A stretch of DNA of 64,000 nucleotides from Plantago ovata (GCA_028274465.1 CM051457.1:97153982-97217981), one strand, 5' to 3'; shown: positions 23,100-35,890, counted from the first letter of the stretch. Translations and numbers: made by a program. Notes: generated by a model not told the origin, from the sequence alone.

Positions 23100-24985
23100 A
23101 TCATGTTTTCATGTTCCATATTTTTAACATTATTATCCATGTTTCTGCAAATTATTACCTATATTTGTAAGCATATGTCCCATGTTTTTAATATTATTAC
23201 CCATATTTATCATACTATGTCATTTGTTATTGTTTTATATGTCTCATGTTCTTATTTTGATTTTTAGTGTATGTTGATATTGTTTAGATTATGGTCCATG
23301 TTTTTAAGATTGTTATCTATATTCCTTACGATATTGCCTATGTTTGTGTTTTTGCTTTTGTTTTTGTAGATTATGTGCCACAAAAGTAACATAGGACTAA
23401 TGCCGGGAAGCAAGCAAAGAACCGATTGATTCATGTTGAGACAAAGGATTGTATCTCCTTAAGAATATGGAGTCTCCTTGTCATCCGAAGAAGATCAAGA
23501 AATTAATGTATTTAGTTTGAAATTAGAAATTAGATAGTTATTATTATATACCATGTACTTACTATTTATTGATAATGTTCATATATTCCATGTTAGTTCA
23601 AATATTATCCATGTTTCTGAAAGTATTTCCCATGTTCATGTGTATACTATCCACGTTTATCATAATATCTTCCATGAACTTGTTTTTATATATAAGTGTC
23701 ATGTTCTGTGTTTCTCCAAATAGAACCCATGTTTTTTATAATATCTCCCATGTTCATGGGAATACTACATATGTTTCTCATAATATCTTCCATAAACTTG
23801 TTTTAGTTATTTATTGTCCATATTCTTAGATATATTGTCCATGTTCTTAGTTATATTGTCTACGTTCTTAACTTACGGCGGTAAATCAGAGATGTTTGAT
23901 TTGATTGGGATTTGGGAGGAATGAGGATATGTATTACAGTTCATGTCCTATGTTCTAGTTTTATATATATGTCCTATGATGTGCAACAGAAGAAAAAGAG
24001 GACTAATGCCGGAAGCAAGCAAAAATCCAATTTGATTCATGTTGATACAAAGGATTGTATCTATTTAAGAAAATGGAGTATCATTGTCATTAGAAGTTAG
24101 ATAGTTATTATTGTAGTCATAATATTTAGTATGTCCAATGTACTTGGATTTATGTACAAGGATCTTTTTTTTTATGTTTGAAATAGTACAATGTTGTTGA
24201 TAATATCTCCCATGTTTATGTAAATATTACCCATGTTTCTCATAATATATCCCATGTACTTACAACTTATTGATAATGTTCATGTTCCATGTTAGTTTAA
24301 ATATTACCCATGTTTCTGAATATATCGCCCATGTTCATGGGAATATTACCCAGGTTTGTCATAATATCTTCCATGAACTTGTTTTTAGATATATGTGTCA
24401 TATCTATTTTTCTCCAAAAGAACCCATGTTTATGAGAATATCTTCCCATGTTTCAGTGAATATCTCTCATGGTCATGGGAATACTACCCATGTTTATCGT
24501 AATATCTTCCATGCATGAACTTGTTTTTATATATAAGTGTCATATCTGTGTTTCTCCAAAAGAACCCATGTTTCTGGGAATATCTACTATGTTTCTGAGA
24601 ATATCTCCCATGTTTCATGGGAATACTAACCATATTGTTTCTCATAATATCTTTCATGAACTTATTTTTATATATAAGTGTCATGCTATGTGTTTCTCCA
24701 AATAGAACCCATGTTTCTGAAAATATCTCCCATGTTCTCAAACAAAATCATAAATATATAGTAGATTACTTTTTAGAATTGTCAACAGAACATGGACAAT
24801 ATTGTTCAGAACATGGGTTATATTATTGAGAACATAGTGCATATCCCATAGGTCAATTTCTCACAAAACCCGTAAAAAAAAAAAAAAACAAAGCATCAGA
24901 AACATTGAGCATATTGGATATAACATGGACAATATTTTCTAAAACATAGGCAATATTGTACAGAACATGGCAAATATCGCTGAAC
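23100..24985. repeat. CATG-rich complex repeat region with a duplicated coding-like module
   Basis: From 23100 to about 24745, units such as CCCATGTTTCTGAAAATATC, AATATCTTCCATGAACTTG and GTGTTTCTCCAAAAGAACCC recur, with a longer unit of about 140-150 bases repeated four times (23620, 24318, 24470, 24600). From 24783 to 24980 the same core appears in reverse orientation (GAACATGGACAATATTG). A module at 23372-23510 is repeated at 23968-24105 in a conserved frame (RTNAG...LIHV.TKDCI.LR.WS). This could be the repeat-rich part of a DNA transposon, but I cannot name it. Confidence 0.55.
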
Positions 24986-25535
24986 GTAAAAAATTCATGA
25001 GATGAGCATACAATAGATGCAAAAGCTAACATCTATCACCAACAAACTTCGATTCAAACACATATCTACATAAATCTAGATGCAAATAACAACAACAACG
25101 TGGATTAAACATAAATCTATCACCAACAAACTTTTATCACCAACAAACATCAATTCAAACAACTAAAAAAAACTTGACTTATGTCAAATCAGTCGATTGA
25201 TAATGATGAGCAAGCGATGGTGATGATCCCATGTGATTTTGGATGGGTTGTGGGTGTTTTAGAAGCTAGTAGTTGTTTTGGAGTTGTTTTGTAATTAATA
25301 TAAATTGGTCTCTATGGTCTCTTTCTAAGGTGGTCTCTCACGAGACTTACTTTTATTGGCAACATGCAAACATTGTTGGTAATATATCAGGGTGTGATAA
25401 TCTTGGAATACTTCTTTGGATCGTGTTGTCACTTTCCAAACAAGATAATTCGACCCTACAGTTGTTGCCGGGGTTACACGAATTCCTTGTTGGGATAATC
25501 CAAGAAGGCAATCTTATTCAGGCAATATGAATTTC
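24986..25535. other. Unassigned sequence
   Basis: No supported gene. Short repeats of ATCACCAACAAACTT occur at 25036-25150. Confidence 0.3.
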
Positions 25536-25724
25536 GATCAGAAAGTAGAGAGCATGTATGAGTTTTCGTTCTTATTGTTTTGGAGACTGATCACTTCAAT
25601 AAATAGAAGCGAAAAGGTGTGAACGAAGTGGTGTATCTGTTCAGAACAAAGTGTTATGAACGAAAGGTCACGTTAGTTCACGAACAAGCCTGTTTGTTCA
25701 CGAAGAGTTGCAATGTTCCAAAAA

Positions 25725-25862
25725 GGACGGGGCGCTGCCTCGCACCCCGCTCGCTGACCTGGCAGCGAGACCCCAGCCCGCAGGGGCGCTGCTCCTTGCA
25801 ACCCCGCGAGGGGCGCTGCCCCTCGACCCCGCAAGGGGGCGCAACCCCCTTGACCCCCGCTT
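25725..25862. repeat. GC-rich tandem hairpin array
   Basis: Successive units begin ACCCCGC or a variant and contain a hairpin. The arms are 25750-25756/25763-25769; 25780-25787/25791-25799 (one wobble and one bulge); 25807-25814/25818-25825 (8 perfect pairs); 25832-25839/25845-25852 (8 perfect pairs). Arm sequences differ between units while pairing is kept. The flanks are ordinary AT-rich DNA. It may be part of a retrotransposon LTR or leader. Confidence 0.65.
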
Positions 25863-26065
25863 CGTATTCGTGGTCGATAACTCGTTGGCTCAACAAGCGT
25901 GCACTCCGCACTACCCAAACTTGTTCCGAGCTCAACGAGAGATCGTTTCAGTCTCTAGCAGATCACATTACTACTAAAATGAATTGATGACACTAAAATC
26001 ACCAACAAACATGTATTATAATCTCACGCAATTTGGAAGGTCAAGGAGTGGCAGATGTCGGTGAG

Positions 26066-26215
26066 GCAAGCTCATAATCAAAGGGCAGACCTGCCCTGGG
26101 CCGGAACAGGGGCTTCAACTCTCATGTTGGAAGATTAAAAGGGTTGTAGATCGGTAAGAGTCAAGATTATAATCAAAGGGCAGACCTGCCCCATGACATG
26201 GGTCTCAACTCTCAA
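26066..26215. repeat. Direct repeat pair with GGGCAGACCTGCCC palindrome
   Basis: The block AATCAAAGGGCAGACCTGCC followed by CAACTCTCA occurs at about 26076-26129 and 26171-26215. Each contains the near-palindrome GGGCAG-AC-CTGCCC. It lies downstream of the tRNA synthetase gene; its origin is unknown. Confidence 0.6.
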
Positions 26216-26566
26216 GCATACCCTGAGATGAGTATCCATAAACTTGATGTACATGGAAGTCACTTGTTTTGAACCAAACTTTCATACGTTTGGTGGGGTT
26301 CAATAAGCATTTGGCTTTGTGAATTAGCAAATTCAAACTTCTTACTTGTAAAATATTTCTCTTATTTTCAGAACCAAAGTACATACTATTCGCCACATCT
26401 ACCAAAGAATACTCCCAAGATTTCTCAAGAAAATCCGACTCAGTGTCACAAAACTATAGATTACATGTAAAACCTCTATTCTGCACATCTCCAACTCTGG
26501 TCGATTACAAAACTATGCATGTAGTTTTTCTTCCTTTCCGGTTGAAACTGAAGGTACAGCATGAAG

Positions 26567-29500
26567 TTACTTTATCTGCAATGACAGATCCGTTAGCTGC
26601 TGGGGATCGACAACAGAAGGGGAATGTGTAAGGGCACATTGTGCTGTAGTCGTCTTTGGAAAAGCTATAACATCCCTGATAGACTGAGCCCCGGCCAATA
26701 ACATCACCAATCTATCCAATCCGTAAGCAATTCCACCTGCATATCATCACCATGCCAATTAAAAGTGTAGCAAAGCGAAGGGTTTCACAAGCCATGACAA
26801 CAACAAATTTTGAAACAACAAAATGTTGAGTTGTTCTTTTGATGAGATTAAACTTTCTCCTAGGGCCAACACAGATATAAGAAACCATATATAGTACCAT
26901 GAGGAGGAGCACCCATGTCCAAAGCCTCCAAAAGGTAACCAAACTTTGCTTCAGCCTGACAATAAAACATGAAGTCCAAATTTTGTAACACGAAAATTTT
27001 GCTTTCCTGTTCACAATTCTGAACATAGATAACCAAAGAAAAGCGAATAGATACTGCATTGAATATACAGTAAATCCCACGAAACTGTTTACCTGTTCAG
27101 GGGAAATTCCAACAATTTCCAAAACCTTTTGTTGAACCTCCCGCTTGTAAATTCTTAGGCTTCCGCCACCAATCTAACAAATTGACATAGCAATATGGAA
27201 ATTTTCAAATATCATCTTCCAAACTCAAGCCACATTTTAAAAGAAAGATGATCGCGCAAGTACCTCAACCCCATTGTAAACCATGTCATAAGCTAAGGCG
27301 CGAGCCGAGGGCAGGTCATTCATATCATCAGGATTTGGGGCAGTGAAAGGATGGTGCAAGGCCTACAAAGGAGCCACCTCATGTTAAAACATCACAAATG
27401 TTTAAATGCTTACACAAGTTTATATAAAATACGTCATGTAACACGGTTTAACGCTAAGCGCGAACAGTGCCCACGCACCCATCATAACACTTCTTTTACC
27501 CCCTAAAGGTAAACTGTTTGAGTTTAACAAAAAATAATCACACAGACCTTTGGGCTGCCAAAAACAAAATCTACTACAACATGACAATTTAGGTTCATTA
27601 ATGCTCACGGCCATGACAGTTTTGATCTGCTGCACATACAAACTGACAGTAGAGGTATTGACTGCGGGGCTAACGGAAATTTAGGAAATCATGTATTGAG
27701 ATGATATAAGTGTACACACCTCAAGCCTTTCCTCAGATTCATTCCACTCAAACATTGGGAAATCTGTAACCCAAAGGATCGAATGCCTTGACTTTAAACC
27801 AGAATGATAAAATACACAAGGTCAGAAAAAGAACATAAATACGCATTTGAATTATACAAAAGGTCCATAACAACTTACAGAATCAATTAAGTCCAAGTCA
27901 TGTGCTACATGTAGCCTCAGTCGGTCTAATGTTTTATTGACTGATAAATGGTTCCCCATGCCAAACAATATTAGATCACCTGATTTTGCAGACATTTGTT
28001 TAAGGAAAGTATCCCGAGCAGCTGTTTCCAAACTTGATACAAGTGCAGGAATTCCTTCAACGGTGCCTGTTGTAACATAGAACAATAGAGATGGAGAAAC
28101 AACTTAAACTCATAAAATAGGTACTACAAAAATATACTCCATTTATCACTGGTAAATATTTCGCAGTGTCCTTTTTGGGGTGTCCCAGTAGAAACTTCAC
28201 AGCCCAAAAAATAGCAAGCTTTTTACCCCCACAAAACTTAAGCACTACCCTTAGTCCCTTATAAAATAGATATTTTAAAATTTGCCACCCATTATCAATT
28301 TTACTCCACTTACAATTTTTGTTCATTCTTTATTTAGTACTGAAAAGTAGCTGGGGTTGGCCAGCTCGTTTACAGTCCTACTCACAGCAGCCGTGCCCAA
28401 AAACTACGGAAAACATTACTGGGGCATAGGGAGTATTGAGCAAAAGTGCCTCATGTACATACCTTCATCCAACACCTTTAAGAAAGGCAAGCCCTTTGCT
28501 CCAGATTTGATAGCTTCGCCGTGAATATCACCTTTCTTAAGAGCACTATTTGAATACTTCTGTGCTCCTAAAGGAACACATATTGCCTTAATAATACCCC
28601 CATTCGACAAGGTATCAGCAAAAACCTTGAAGGAGGAGTTCCTGAAAATATCAGAAACCTGCATGTCGAACACAATTTTATTGAGTTAGTATTCCTGGTT
28701 CTTTTAAACCATTAAACTTAATTAGCATAACTATATATTAGCTCCTTAGATTTAATTTAAATAAAAAAATGAGAGGAAAAAATGTGAAGTGAGAGAAATT
28801 TAGCAGCAGATTACTTTCACTTTTAAACCGAGTCAAATTTTACATGAAATGATCATCTACTCGCATCACATACCTTAGTATTTGTCAACTTAAAAGAACA
28901 CCAAATCAAGACAGAGTTAGACGGTCCAACGGTTTGACATACCATTAATATTAGCCGAACCATACTGCCACCAACCCAAGTGCTAGGCACATTTTCCTAA
29001 TTTGGACATGTGCCCTAACTTTTAGGAATAATGATACCACCACCCACCCAAGTGTTAGGTGCATTCCCGTAAAACCAACGATAAAAATACAATAAAGAGA
29101 ACTTAGCCAAGTTCATACTTTTTCTGCTATTCGGATATTTTCCTATCTCTATTTGGATGAAAAGTGAAATAATCATGTATTAATAAATCAAGCAGATATG
29201 TGGAAAAAGATATTACATCTTTCAATTCAAGTTCAAAACGGGTATCTGGTCTGTCCGATCCATATCTGCTCATAGCTTCAGCATATGTGAGCCTTGGAAA
29301 AGGATTAGGTAGTTCAACTCCTTTAATCTCAAAAAATACCTGCAATAAAGTTTTCATCACTACGTAAATATGAGACATAGCTGTCTCGATAAATAGAGAC
29401 ACCTGCAGTTAACACACTAAACTTCACAGACTCCACTGATACTATCACCTTCAAAGCTTGGTATTGGACAGAAAACTAGGTGAAGCCTATTTGATATTTG

Positions 29501-32500
29501 CACAACTTGGTTTCTTATAATACTTCTTGACTAACTTAAGCTCAAAATGATGTTATCAAAATCAACACAGACTAGACGTGCCACATTTCTTATATTTTCT
29601 TTCTACTGTTATATTGATTACACAAACTCAAAGCAATAAAAGTATTTCACTGTAGCCTTAATAATACAGAATTCATATCCGGAGAAACCAACCTTCCTAA
29701 TCAAATCTTCATTTAGCTTCAGCATATCCTCCAGAGGCGTGAATGCCATTTCCATATCAAGCTGCGTAAATTCAGGTTGCCTATCTGCCCTAAGATCTTC
29801 ATCTCTGAAACATCTGCGAGTGAGGTCAAGAAGAATATTTATATCAGAATACTGCATCCATAGAAATACATTGGTTCTCATGTGAAACACTTGAAGTGTT
29901 GTACCTTGCTATTTGATAGTATTTATCGTACCCAGAGACCATTAGCATCTGCTTGAAGAGCTGTGGACTTTGAGGCAAAGCATAAAATGTCCCTCGCTGC
30001 ATGGAAAAGAACAAACACATTCATTCACAAGTAAATCATCCAAACCACTATATGTTTCAAGTTTCAACAACAAAGAGCTTGATGGAGGTAGCCAACCTTA
30101 TAAATTAACTCTCTCCTACCTGGCACATTGCAGGCAAGAACATAAACTTAAGATACCATTTCCCCATACATGCAAAGAAAAAACAAGTGTTACCCCGTCA
30201 CATATTGCACGCTGTGCTCTACCAAGGTTGGGTCGTAACAGAAAGAGACATCATATATGCACACGGCGCATTGATACCTCATAAAACTTTATGATTAAAT
30301 AGAGTAAGTTCTTGAAATACCCAAATAAATAAAAATTCCAAGGTTTGTGAGGCTAAAGCCCCCACACAGACTCAGTCATATTAGCTTTCTCCATAACTCT
30401 TCTTAAATAGATCTCGGAGAGGTAATTTAGTGAGAACAACAATAAAGATTAAGGCAGAAGAAAAAAAATCAATAACTAAATCCTTGTTTCAATTATATCA
30501 TTCAACAGAATACTATTTCTAGCAATGTAAAGAACAACAAGAATTGGATTTTGCATTTATATGTAAATAAACATACCTGAATTCTTGATGGCACTAAATA
30601 ATCTCTTGCACCTTCTGGAGTAGATCTTGATAGAATTGGAGTCTCAATCTACCTTACAACCATCAAGAAGTCAGTATCACCAAGGGGAATTATAATGCAA
30701 GTAATTCATTAGTATTTTTCCTAAACAGTGTCCTTTTAGACTTGATTGTACTATTCAAACAGAAAATGGTATACCTCCACAAAATTATGCAAGTCCTCAA
30801 GGTGCCTTCGAATTAGCTTGACCACTCTATGCCGTAACATGATATTGGCTCTCATGCTAGAACGACGTAAATCAAGGCAGCGATATCTGACATAAATTAT
30901 ATATTGAATTAGTTTATGAAGAGAAATCCATGGAATTTAAACTGTTGGAGGCGTGGAGGCATAGAATGAATAGCAAGTATTTAATCAAATGGCCTTTTTG
31001 GGTGGATAACAAATATAAGCCAGTACAGCCGTTGAGGAAAAGAACATGATTCCTCTTTTATGTGGGGTTGTAGTCAAACGTAACAGAGAACTATGATAGG
31101 ACTTGAAAATCCAATAAAGCACTAGCTCTGCAGTATATAAATGTACAACCTCGTCAATACAAATTCAGTAATCATTCTTTTAATTGTTCAGGCCTTCTCC
31201 TCATGTCACCACACCTCATTTCACTTCCAAATTATGGCTATAGAAAAAGGGATGTCAATATTATAGAAATTAAATAAATTTTTATCTTCTGAAAGCCCAC
31301 TGTGAAATCAAACTAACATCTTCATGAATTACTAAACAAAGTTAAAATTCAATATTAATCAATTTAGTCCTTTATAGTACTTCCTCCGTCCCTGCTGAAG
31401 CTTTCCATTTCATTTTGTTGACTTTTTTCCGTTTATGTTTTACTCCGAATTACTCCTAATCCATATCGAAAAAACAAGTACTTGTTAGTATTAGGAAGAA
31501 ACTAATATGAACCTAGATGTCGAAAATCAGGAGGTTCAGCTTGAATCGAATTGCCATCTCCTAGAAAATAGATTCTCGCCTTCCTTTCCTACTTGGCAGC
31601 ACAGTTTAGTGACTGTGCTTTGCTATGCTACAATATTCACTACATCGGGAATTCATAAAGCTATTGACAACTATGGTCTACTCAAACATTACCTGAGTCT
31701 GATGTCCTCTTTTGCAGAATCTTTTGCATCATCTGCAGTAGTAACCAAGAACGGTAACTTTAACTTCACTGCATTAAGCACTTGGACATTTTCTGCAGCA
31801 ACCTATGTGTCCGCATAACCCGTAAAACAACAAACAGTAAAAAACAACTCAAAGTGCATTATATATAAGTAAATTCACATTCAATTGTTCAATTGGGTGT
31901 TCTTTTGGTAACTATAGGACTATAACAAGAATATAACTACTAGCAGCCAAGTTTAGAAATTATTAATTAATTGACCTCAATGAATCCAGTCCTCATTTTA
32001 TTATTAACTGACAGAACGGGGCGCTTCCGGACAACACCTTGGACCGCAACAACGTATTCGAGCCTCAATTCATTCTTCACAACAGAATGAGCCTCAGGAA
32101 ACTCATCTGGTAATGTAGTCACCTAATCACACACAAAATAAATATAATATTAAAACAAACATCGAAACTTGGAATGAAACTTTGAATTGAATTGCTACAC
32201 AAAAGCAAAAGGGGATAACATAACCTACCTGCACAATTCCGGTGTTATCACGGAGAGTGAGGAAAGTAAGGCCACCGTGGACTCGGTGCAGGGCGACCCA
32301 GCCGCAGAGGCGCACACGCTTGCCAACGTCCGGTTCGGATAATTCGCCGCAGTAATTGGTTCGGGTGACCCATTCTAATTCTAGGGAAGTTGAATTTGGT
32401 TGTTTGGGAGTGGATGAGACGGAGAGAGTTTCATTATTAGGATAAAGTGAGGAAAATGAGCGTGTTTTGAGGGAGGTGATTTTGATTGGGGTGGAACGGC

Positions 32501-32552
32501 GGAGGAAGAGGAGGAGACGAGGGAGGGTTAAGGAGCGGAAAAGAAGGGACAT
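26567..32552 (-). CDS. Aspartate--tRNA ligase, organellar (bacterial type), 15 exons
   Basis: Charges tRNA-Asp with aspartate using ATP, for organelle translation. Exons by GT-AG junctions: 32552-32229, 32122-31976, 31802-31693, 30886-30775, 30648-30577, 29996-29905, 29813-29693, 29339-29217, 28658-28463, 28066-27879, 27791-27720, 27362-27264, 27173-27093, 26955-26898 and 26736-26567. They join in frame to 654 codons plus TAA with no disruption. The N terminus ([20 protein letters not shown]...RSFSS) is basic, Ser-rich and lacks acidic residues, as in mitochondrial or plastid presequences. An OB-fold anticodon domain covers about residues 70-170. Class II motif 1 is [20 protein letters not shown] (232-251). 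Motif 2 is [20 protein letters not shown] (286-305). The GAD insertion typical of bacterial AspRS lies about 370-460. Motif 3 is [15 protein letters not shown] (600-614). The length is close to other plant organellar AspRS proteins as I remember them. No other host gene adjoins it. Confidence 0.95.
28134..28436. mobile_element. MITE in intron 9 of the AspRS gene
   Basis: The ends ATACTCC (28134) and GGAGTAT (28436) are inverted. The interior carries the GTGTCCTTTTTGGGGTGTCCC motif typical of plant Stowaway-like repeats. Length is about 303 bp and it has no coding capacity. It lies wholly inside the intron 28462-28067, away from the splice sites. Confidence 0.5.
31380..31500. mobile_element. 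Possible MITE fragment in intron 3 of the AspRS gene
   Basis: TACTTCCTCCGTCCCTGCTG at 31379 resembles a Stowaway-type terminus (CTCCCTCCGTCCC). The opposite end is not found, so it is a fragment at best. Confidence 0.3.
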
Positions 32553-32576
32553 GGCGGAGGGAGGGAAGCTAAGCTA

Positions 32577-32602
32577 CAAATAATAATAATAATAATAATA
32601 AT
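32577..32602. repeat. (AAT)n microsatellite in the 5' region of AspRS
   Basis: About eight ATA/AAT triplets directly upstream of the start codon (25-50 bases), likely in the 5' UTR. Confidence 0.85.
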
Positions 32603-32975
32603 GGTCTATCTTATTCTCTTATCTTTATGTTTCCACTACTAATGATTAATGATTAATTTGCTGAAATAGAACGGTCGCCTGGGCGATCGACTAGGCGCTC
32701 GCGTTTCAATCAGTTCCATGTCCATCGAATTTTTGCCTTTTTTGTTCTTTTTTGTTTAGTTCATCAGTTGCAGGCCATGAAACCCAAAACCAATTAATTG
32801 ATCCCCTTATGTTGTTCTGCATGACTGCATCTAACTTCCATCGGGAAACCATGTTCTTTTCTTTCTGATTTTAATATATAATTAATTGCGACAAGATATA
32901 AAACAATAAACTACCGAAAAGTGATATTCTAGGCACTCATCATTCTATCATTCTATCTATTACACATCTCTCGAT
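32603..32975. other. Upstream region of the AspRS gene
   Basis: No coding frame. The promoter should lie here or further right, but I cannot assign a convincing TATA box. Confidence 0.3.
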
Positions 32976-32979
32976 CAAT

Positions 32980-34901
32980 TCTTTACGTATTCCTTTTTTT
33001 GGACGTTCCAATCAATTCTTTACGTTTCCATTTTTAGAAAGTACCCCACATTCCATCTATATTATTTTAAATATGGATCCCACTGTTGGTCCCTTTAAAC
33101 AACAAGAAAAGACTAGGGGGGGTGAATAGTCTTTTCAAACTTTTGTCGTTTAAAACTTTCTCAGCAAGTACTTATTACTTTTCAGTAATGAGGTTGCTGA
33201 TACTTAACTTTCTCAGCAAGCGTAAGTTACTTTACAGTAGCTTGGTTTGCTGATACTTAAAATCAGAGAGCGGAAGTCTTTGAAATGATAAGTGCTTTTT
33301 CAGCAAGTAACGTGTTTCAGCAAGTGGTGTGAGTGACTGTGTACAAACAGATATAATTTGCTGAAAGCTAAATGCAGTAAGTAAATCAGACAAACGCTTT
33401 TAGAGTGGTATCTGAGAGTGGCGTAATCTCCCAACTAATCCACTTTGTCCTTTCTAGGACTGAATCCACTAAGATATGATTGAGGTTCCTTACAATCTCC
33501 TATCTAAAGCGATTCAACAGAAACCAAAGCACACTTGCTTCGTTTCCAACCTAAACTAGAGAACTCAACCTTGTTCTCCACCAAACTTGGTACTTTTAAT
33601 CAGCAAAGCTATGCTTGATTAAGTTCCCCCTGAATATCACGCCTGAAAGGGTGTATTTTCAGTTAGAGAGTTTTGGGGTGAGATAACTTAATTATAACTT
33701 CTTCAGTTACAACAAGTAATCTAAGAAACACAACTTGGAATACTTTGCAGTAAACAAGTTTGATTGTTTCTGGTGTCAAGACTTGTTCTTGTTCGAAAGA
33801 AAGAACACTTAACTAATTTCTTAGCCGAGTTTGTTCTACTTCTTCACAAGTAGCTTTTTCAAGCTTTAAGTCTTGGAACGGATCAATGGCAGTAAGAGTG
33901 TTTGAAGGTTTGTGAATTTTAAGCACAAGTGAGAGTTTGATCACGTTGTTGACACACTTCAACTCTTTGCCGGATGACCTCTATTTATAGTGCAAGTAAG
34001 GAGCCGTTTGAATTTCAAATCCTAAGGCTTTTGTTCCTTAACATGTCACTATCTTGCTTTTGTACTTTCAGCAGCAACCTTTGTTTGTCTTCTAGTCTTC
34101 GTGTCCTTTGTGTGTAAGCTTTGCATTAAATGCACCTTTGAATAGAATTCAAACAGTAACAATGGAGCGCAAAATCTCGTACATTCAGCAAGAGGTCACA
34201 TATGTTCATCAGCAAGTGTTTATTCTCAGCTTCAGCAAGTACAACCTACTCTATCTTTCAGATTTTCACTTATGCAATGCTGTTGCTGAAAATTTCACTT
34301 TCTGAGCAACACGTGCCTTACCAGTCTTCAACAATCTTCAAGTCTTCAGATCTTCAAAAGTCTTCAAGATTCTGACCGGTTTCTTATTTGCTTCAATAAT
34401 TTGTTTTTAATAAACAAAATACATCTTCAGCAAATGCTTCAATAGGTCATTTTCTTTTCAGAAAATAAGTTACATCAAAGCTAAGCATCAATAAGATATT
34501 TTTTTTTCAGAAAATAAAATACATCATACGCAAATGTGTCAATAGATTAATTTCTTCACAGAAATTAAAGTACGTCATCCACAAGGATAAGAACTTATCT
34601 AACACCTATCTAAGTCATCAGCAAACGTTCCTCTTTTACAATGTCCTTTAAAAATTCTAAAATCCTATGGACCTTAAGAGTACTAGTTACTGGACTGTTC
34701 TTAATTTAGCATGGTTGATTGCTCATCAAAATTACAAGTTTCCTAACACCCACATTTACACTTCTTTATCTCCACTCATACCTCACACTTTTTTAATCAA
34801 CTACCCCGCATTTACATACAATATTAATATAACACTACCAAACAAAATTATTCATTAAAAACCGTGCAAAAATCAGACTTATCATCGGGACGGAGGGAGT
34901 A
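32980..34901. mobile_element. Stowaway-like MITE split by a solo LTR
   Basis: The right end reads GGGACGGAGGGAGTA (34887-34901), a canonical Stowaway-type terminus. The left arm has the typical internal repeat CAATCAATTCTTTACGTTTCC near 33010-33030 after a similar string at 32975; its extreme terminus is degenerate. The solo LTR 33084-34748 splits it. Confidence 0.55.
33084..34748 (-). mobile_element. Copia-A solo LTR with perfect 5-bp TSD
   Basis: A complete 1,665-bp LTR, TGTTGGTCCCTTT...AGTTTCCTAACA in plus orientation (TGTTAGG...CCAACA on the element strand). Both flanks are CCCAC (33079-33083 and 34749-34753). The absence of any internal sequence shows LTR-LTR recombination. It closely matches 4052-5733. 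Confidence 0.9.
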
Positions 34902-34993
34902 GTAATTATCCCTCGGAAACAAGATAACAAATTTAATTATAATAAACTGACATATCGCATTAATTAAATTAATATAATAAGCCCCAATTGATT

Positions 34994-35443
34994 GACCTTC
35001 AATTATTTTTAAATTATACTATAAAAATAAATAAAAACATCATATTATGAAAGTAAAATGTTTATATGAAGCACTTGACAATATATTCAACTGATGAAGA
35101 ATACCGATTAACATGCGAAAAAGATGCATTGCAGATTTTGAAGTTGAATGTTTCCAAAGTCTAGAGATGTATTTGATGGTTCTTAACTCATCGAAAGAAT
35201 ACTTTTCATATGTCTAATATAATTCAATTCAAAAATATTAATTGCATAACTACAAAAATTATATACATTTATAGCACACCATGTATATTAAGTTTAATTA
35301 CTCAATTAGTTATTTTTTATTACGTTTGAAGTCATTATGTGAAGATTATATATTCACTCCATTTATATCAATATATTATTTAATAAAACAATAATGTTTC
35401 ACAAGATTACGCTTCACACGCGTAGCGTGTGACGCGGTTCCTA
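34994..35443 (+). repeat. 450-bp direct repeat, copy 1 (Helitron-like 3' end)
   Basis: Shares with copy 2 (35891-36341) blocks such as AACATCATATTATGAAA, GAAAAAGATGCATTGCAG and ACAAGATTACGCTTCACACG. It ends with a hairpin CACACGCGTAGCGTGTG (7-bp stem, 3-base loop) and ACGCGGTTCCTA, but lacks the final G of CTAG. Confidence 0.65.
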
Positions 35444-35539
35444 TTTTAATATAATAAGCCTCAATTGATTGACCTACCAATCAATTTTAATCCGTTGATC
35501 TTGCTTATCCAATTTCAATCTGGTGCGTACATGTGTCCT

Positions 35540-35745
35540 TAGTTAATTAAAAGATGTAGGGTTCGAATTAATGTCGCGTGATTTTTATCCATTATTTTTA
35601 TTATTATTTTTATTGAAGGTGTTTGGTTCGAATCTTGTTGGCGTGATTTTTCTCTATTATTTGTATCATTATTTTAGTTTAAGGTGTTGGGTTCGAATAT
35701 TATTGATGTATTTTTTTTCTTTTTTATTTATTCTCTTCTTAAATT
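35540..35745. repeat. Tandem repeat of about 65 bp, three copies
   Basis: Units start near 35550, 35616 and 35681 and share AAGGTGT.GGGTTCGAAT and GATTTTT.TCTATTATT. Confidence 0.7.
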
Positions 35746-35890
35746 TTTATTTTTTAACATAAAGTTGTATGACGTATTATACTTAATTTTAAAATATAAC
35801 CATGATATGTTCTTATAAAAAAAGACATATTTCCTTCGTCCAATAATAAATGTAACACTTGATTTTGTTGACTTTTTCGATGGTCATTTT

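Noticed and set aside
23569..24829. Several Met/Phe/Ser-rich ORFs
   Set aside because: They follow the CATGTTT repeats and show no domain. Only the duplicated module was kept as a finding.
25673..25977. Pro/Arg/Ala-rich ORFs in three frames
   Set aside because: Produced by the GC-rich hairpin array; several frames open at once.
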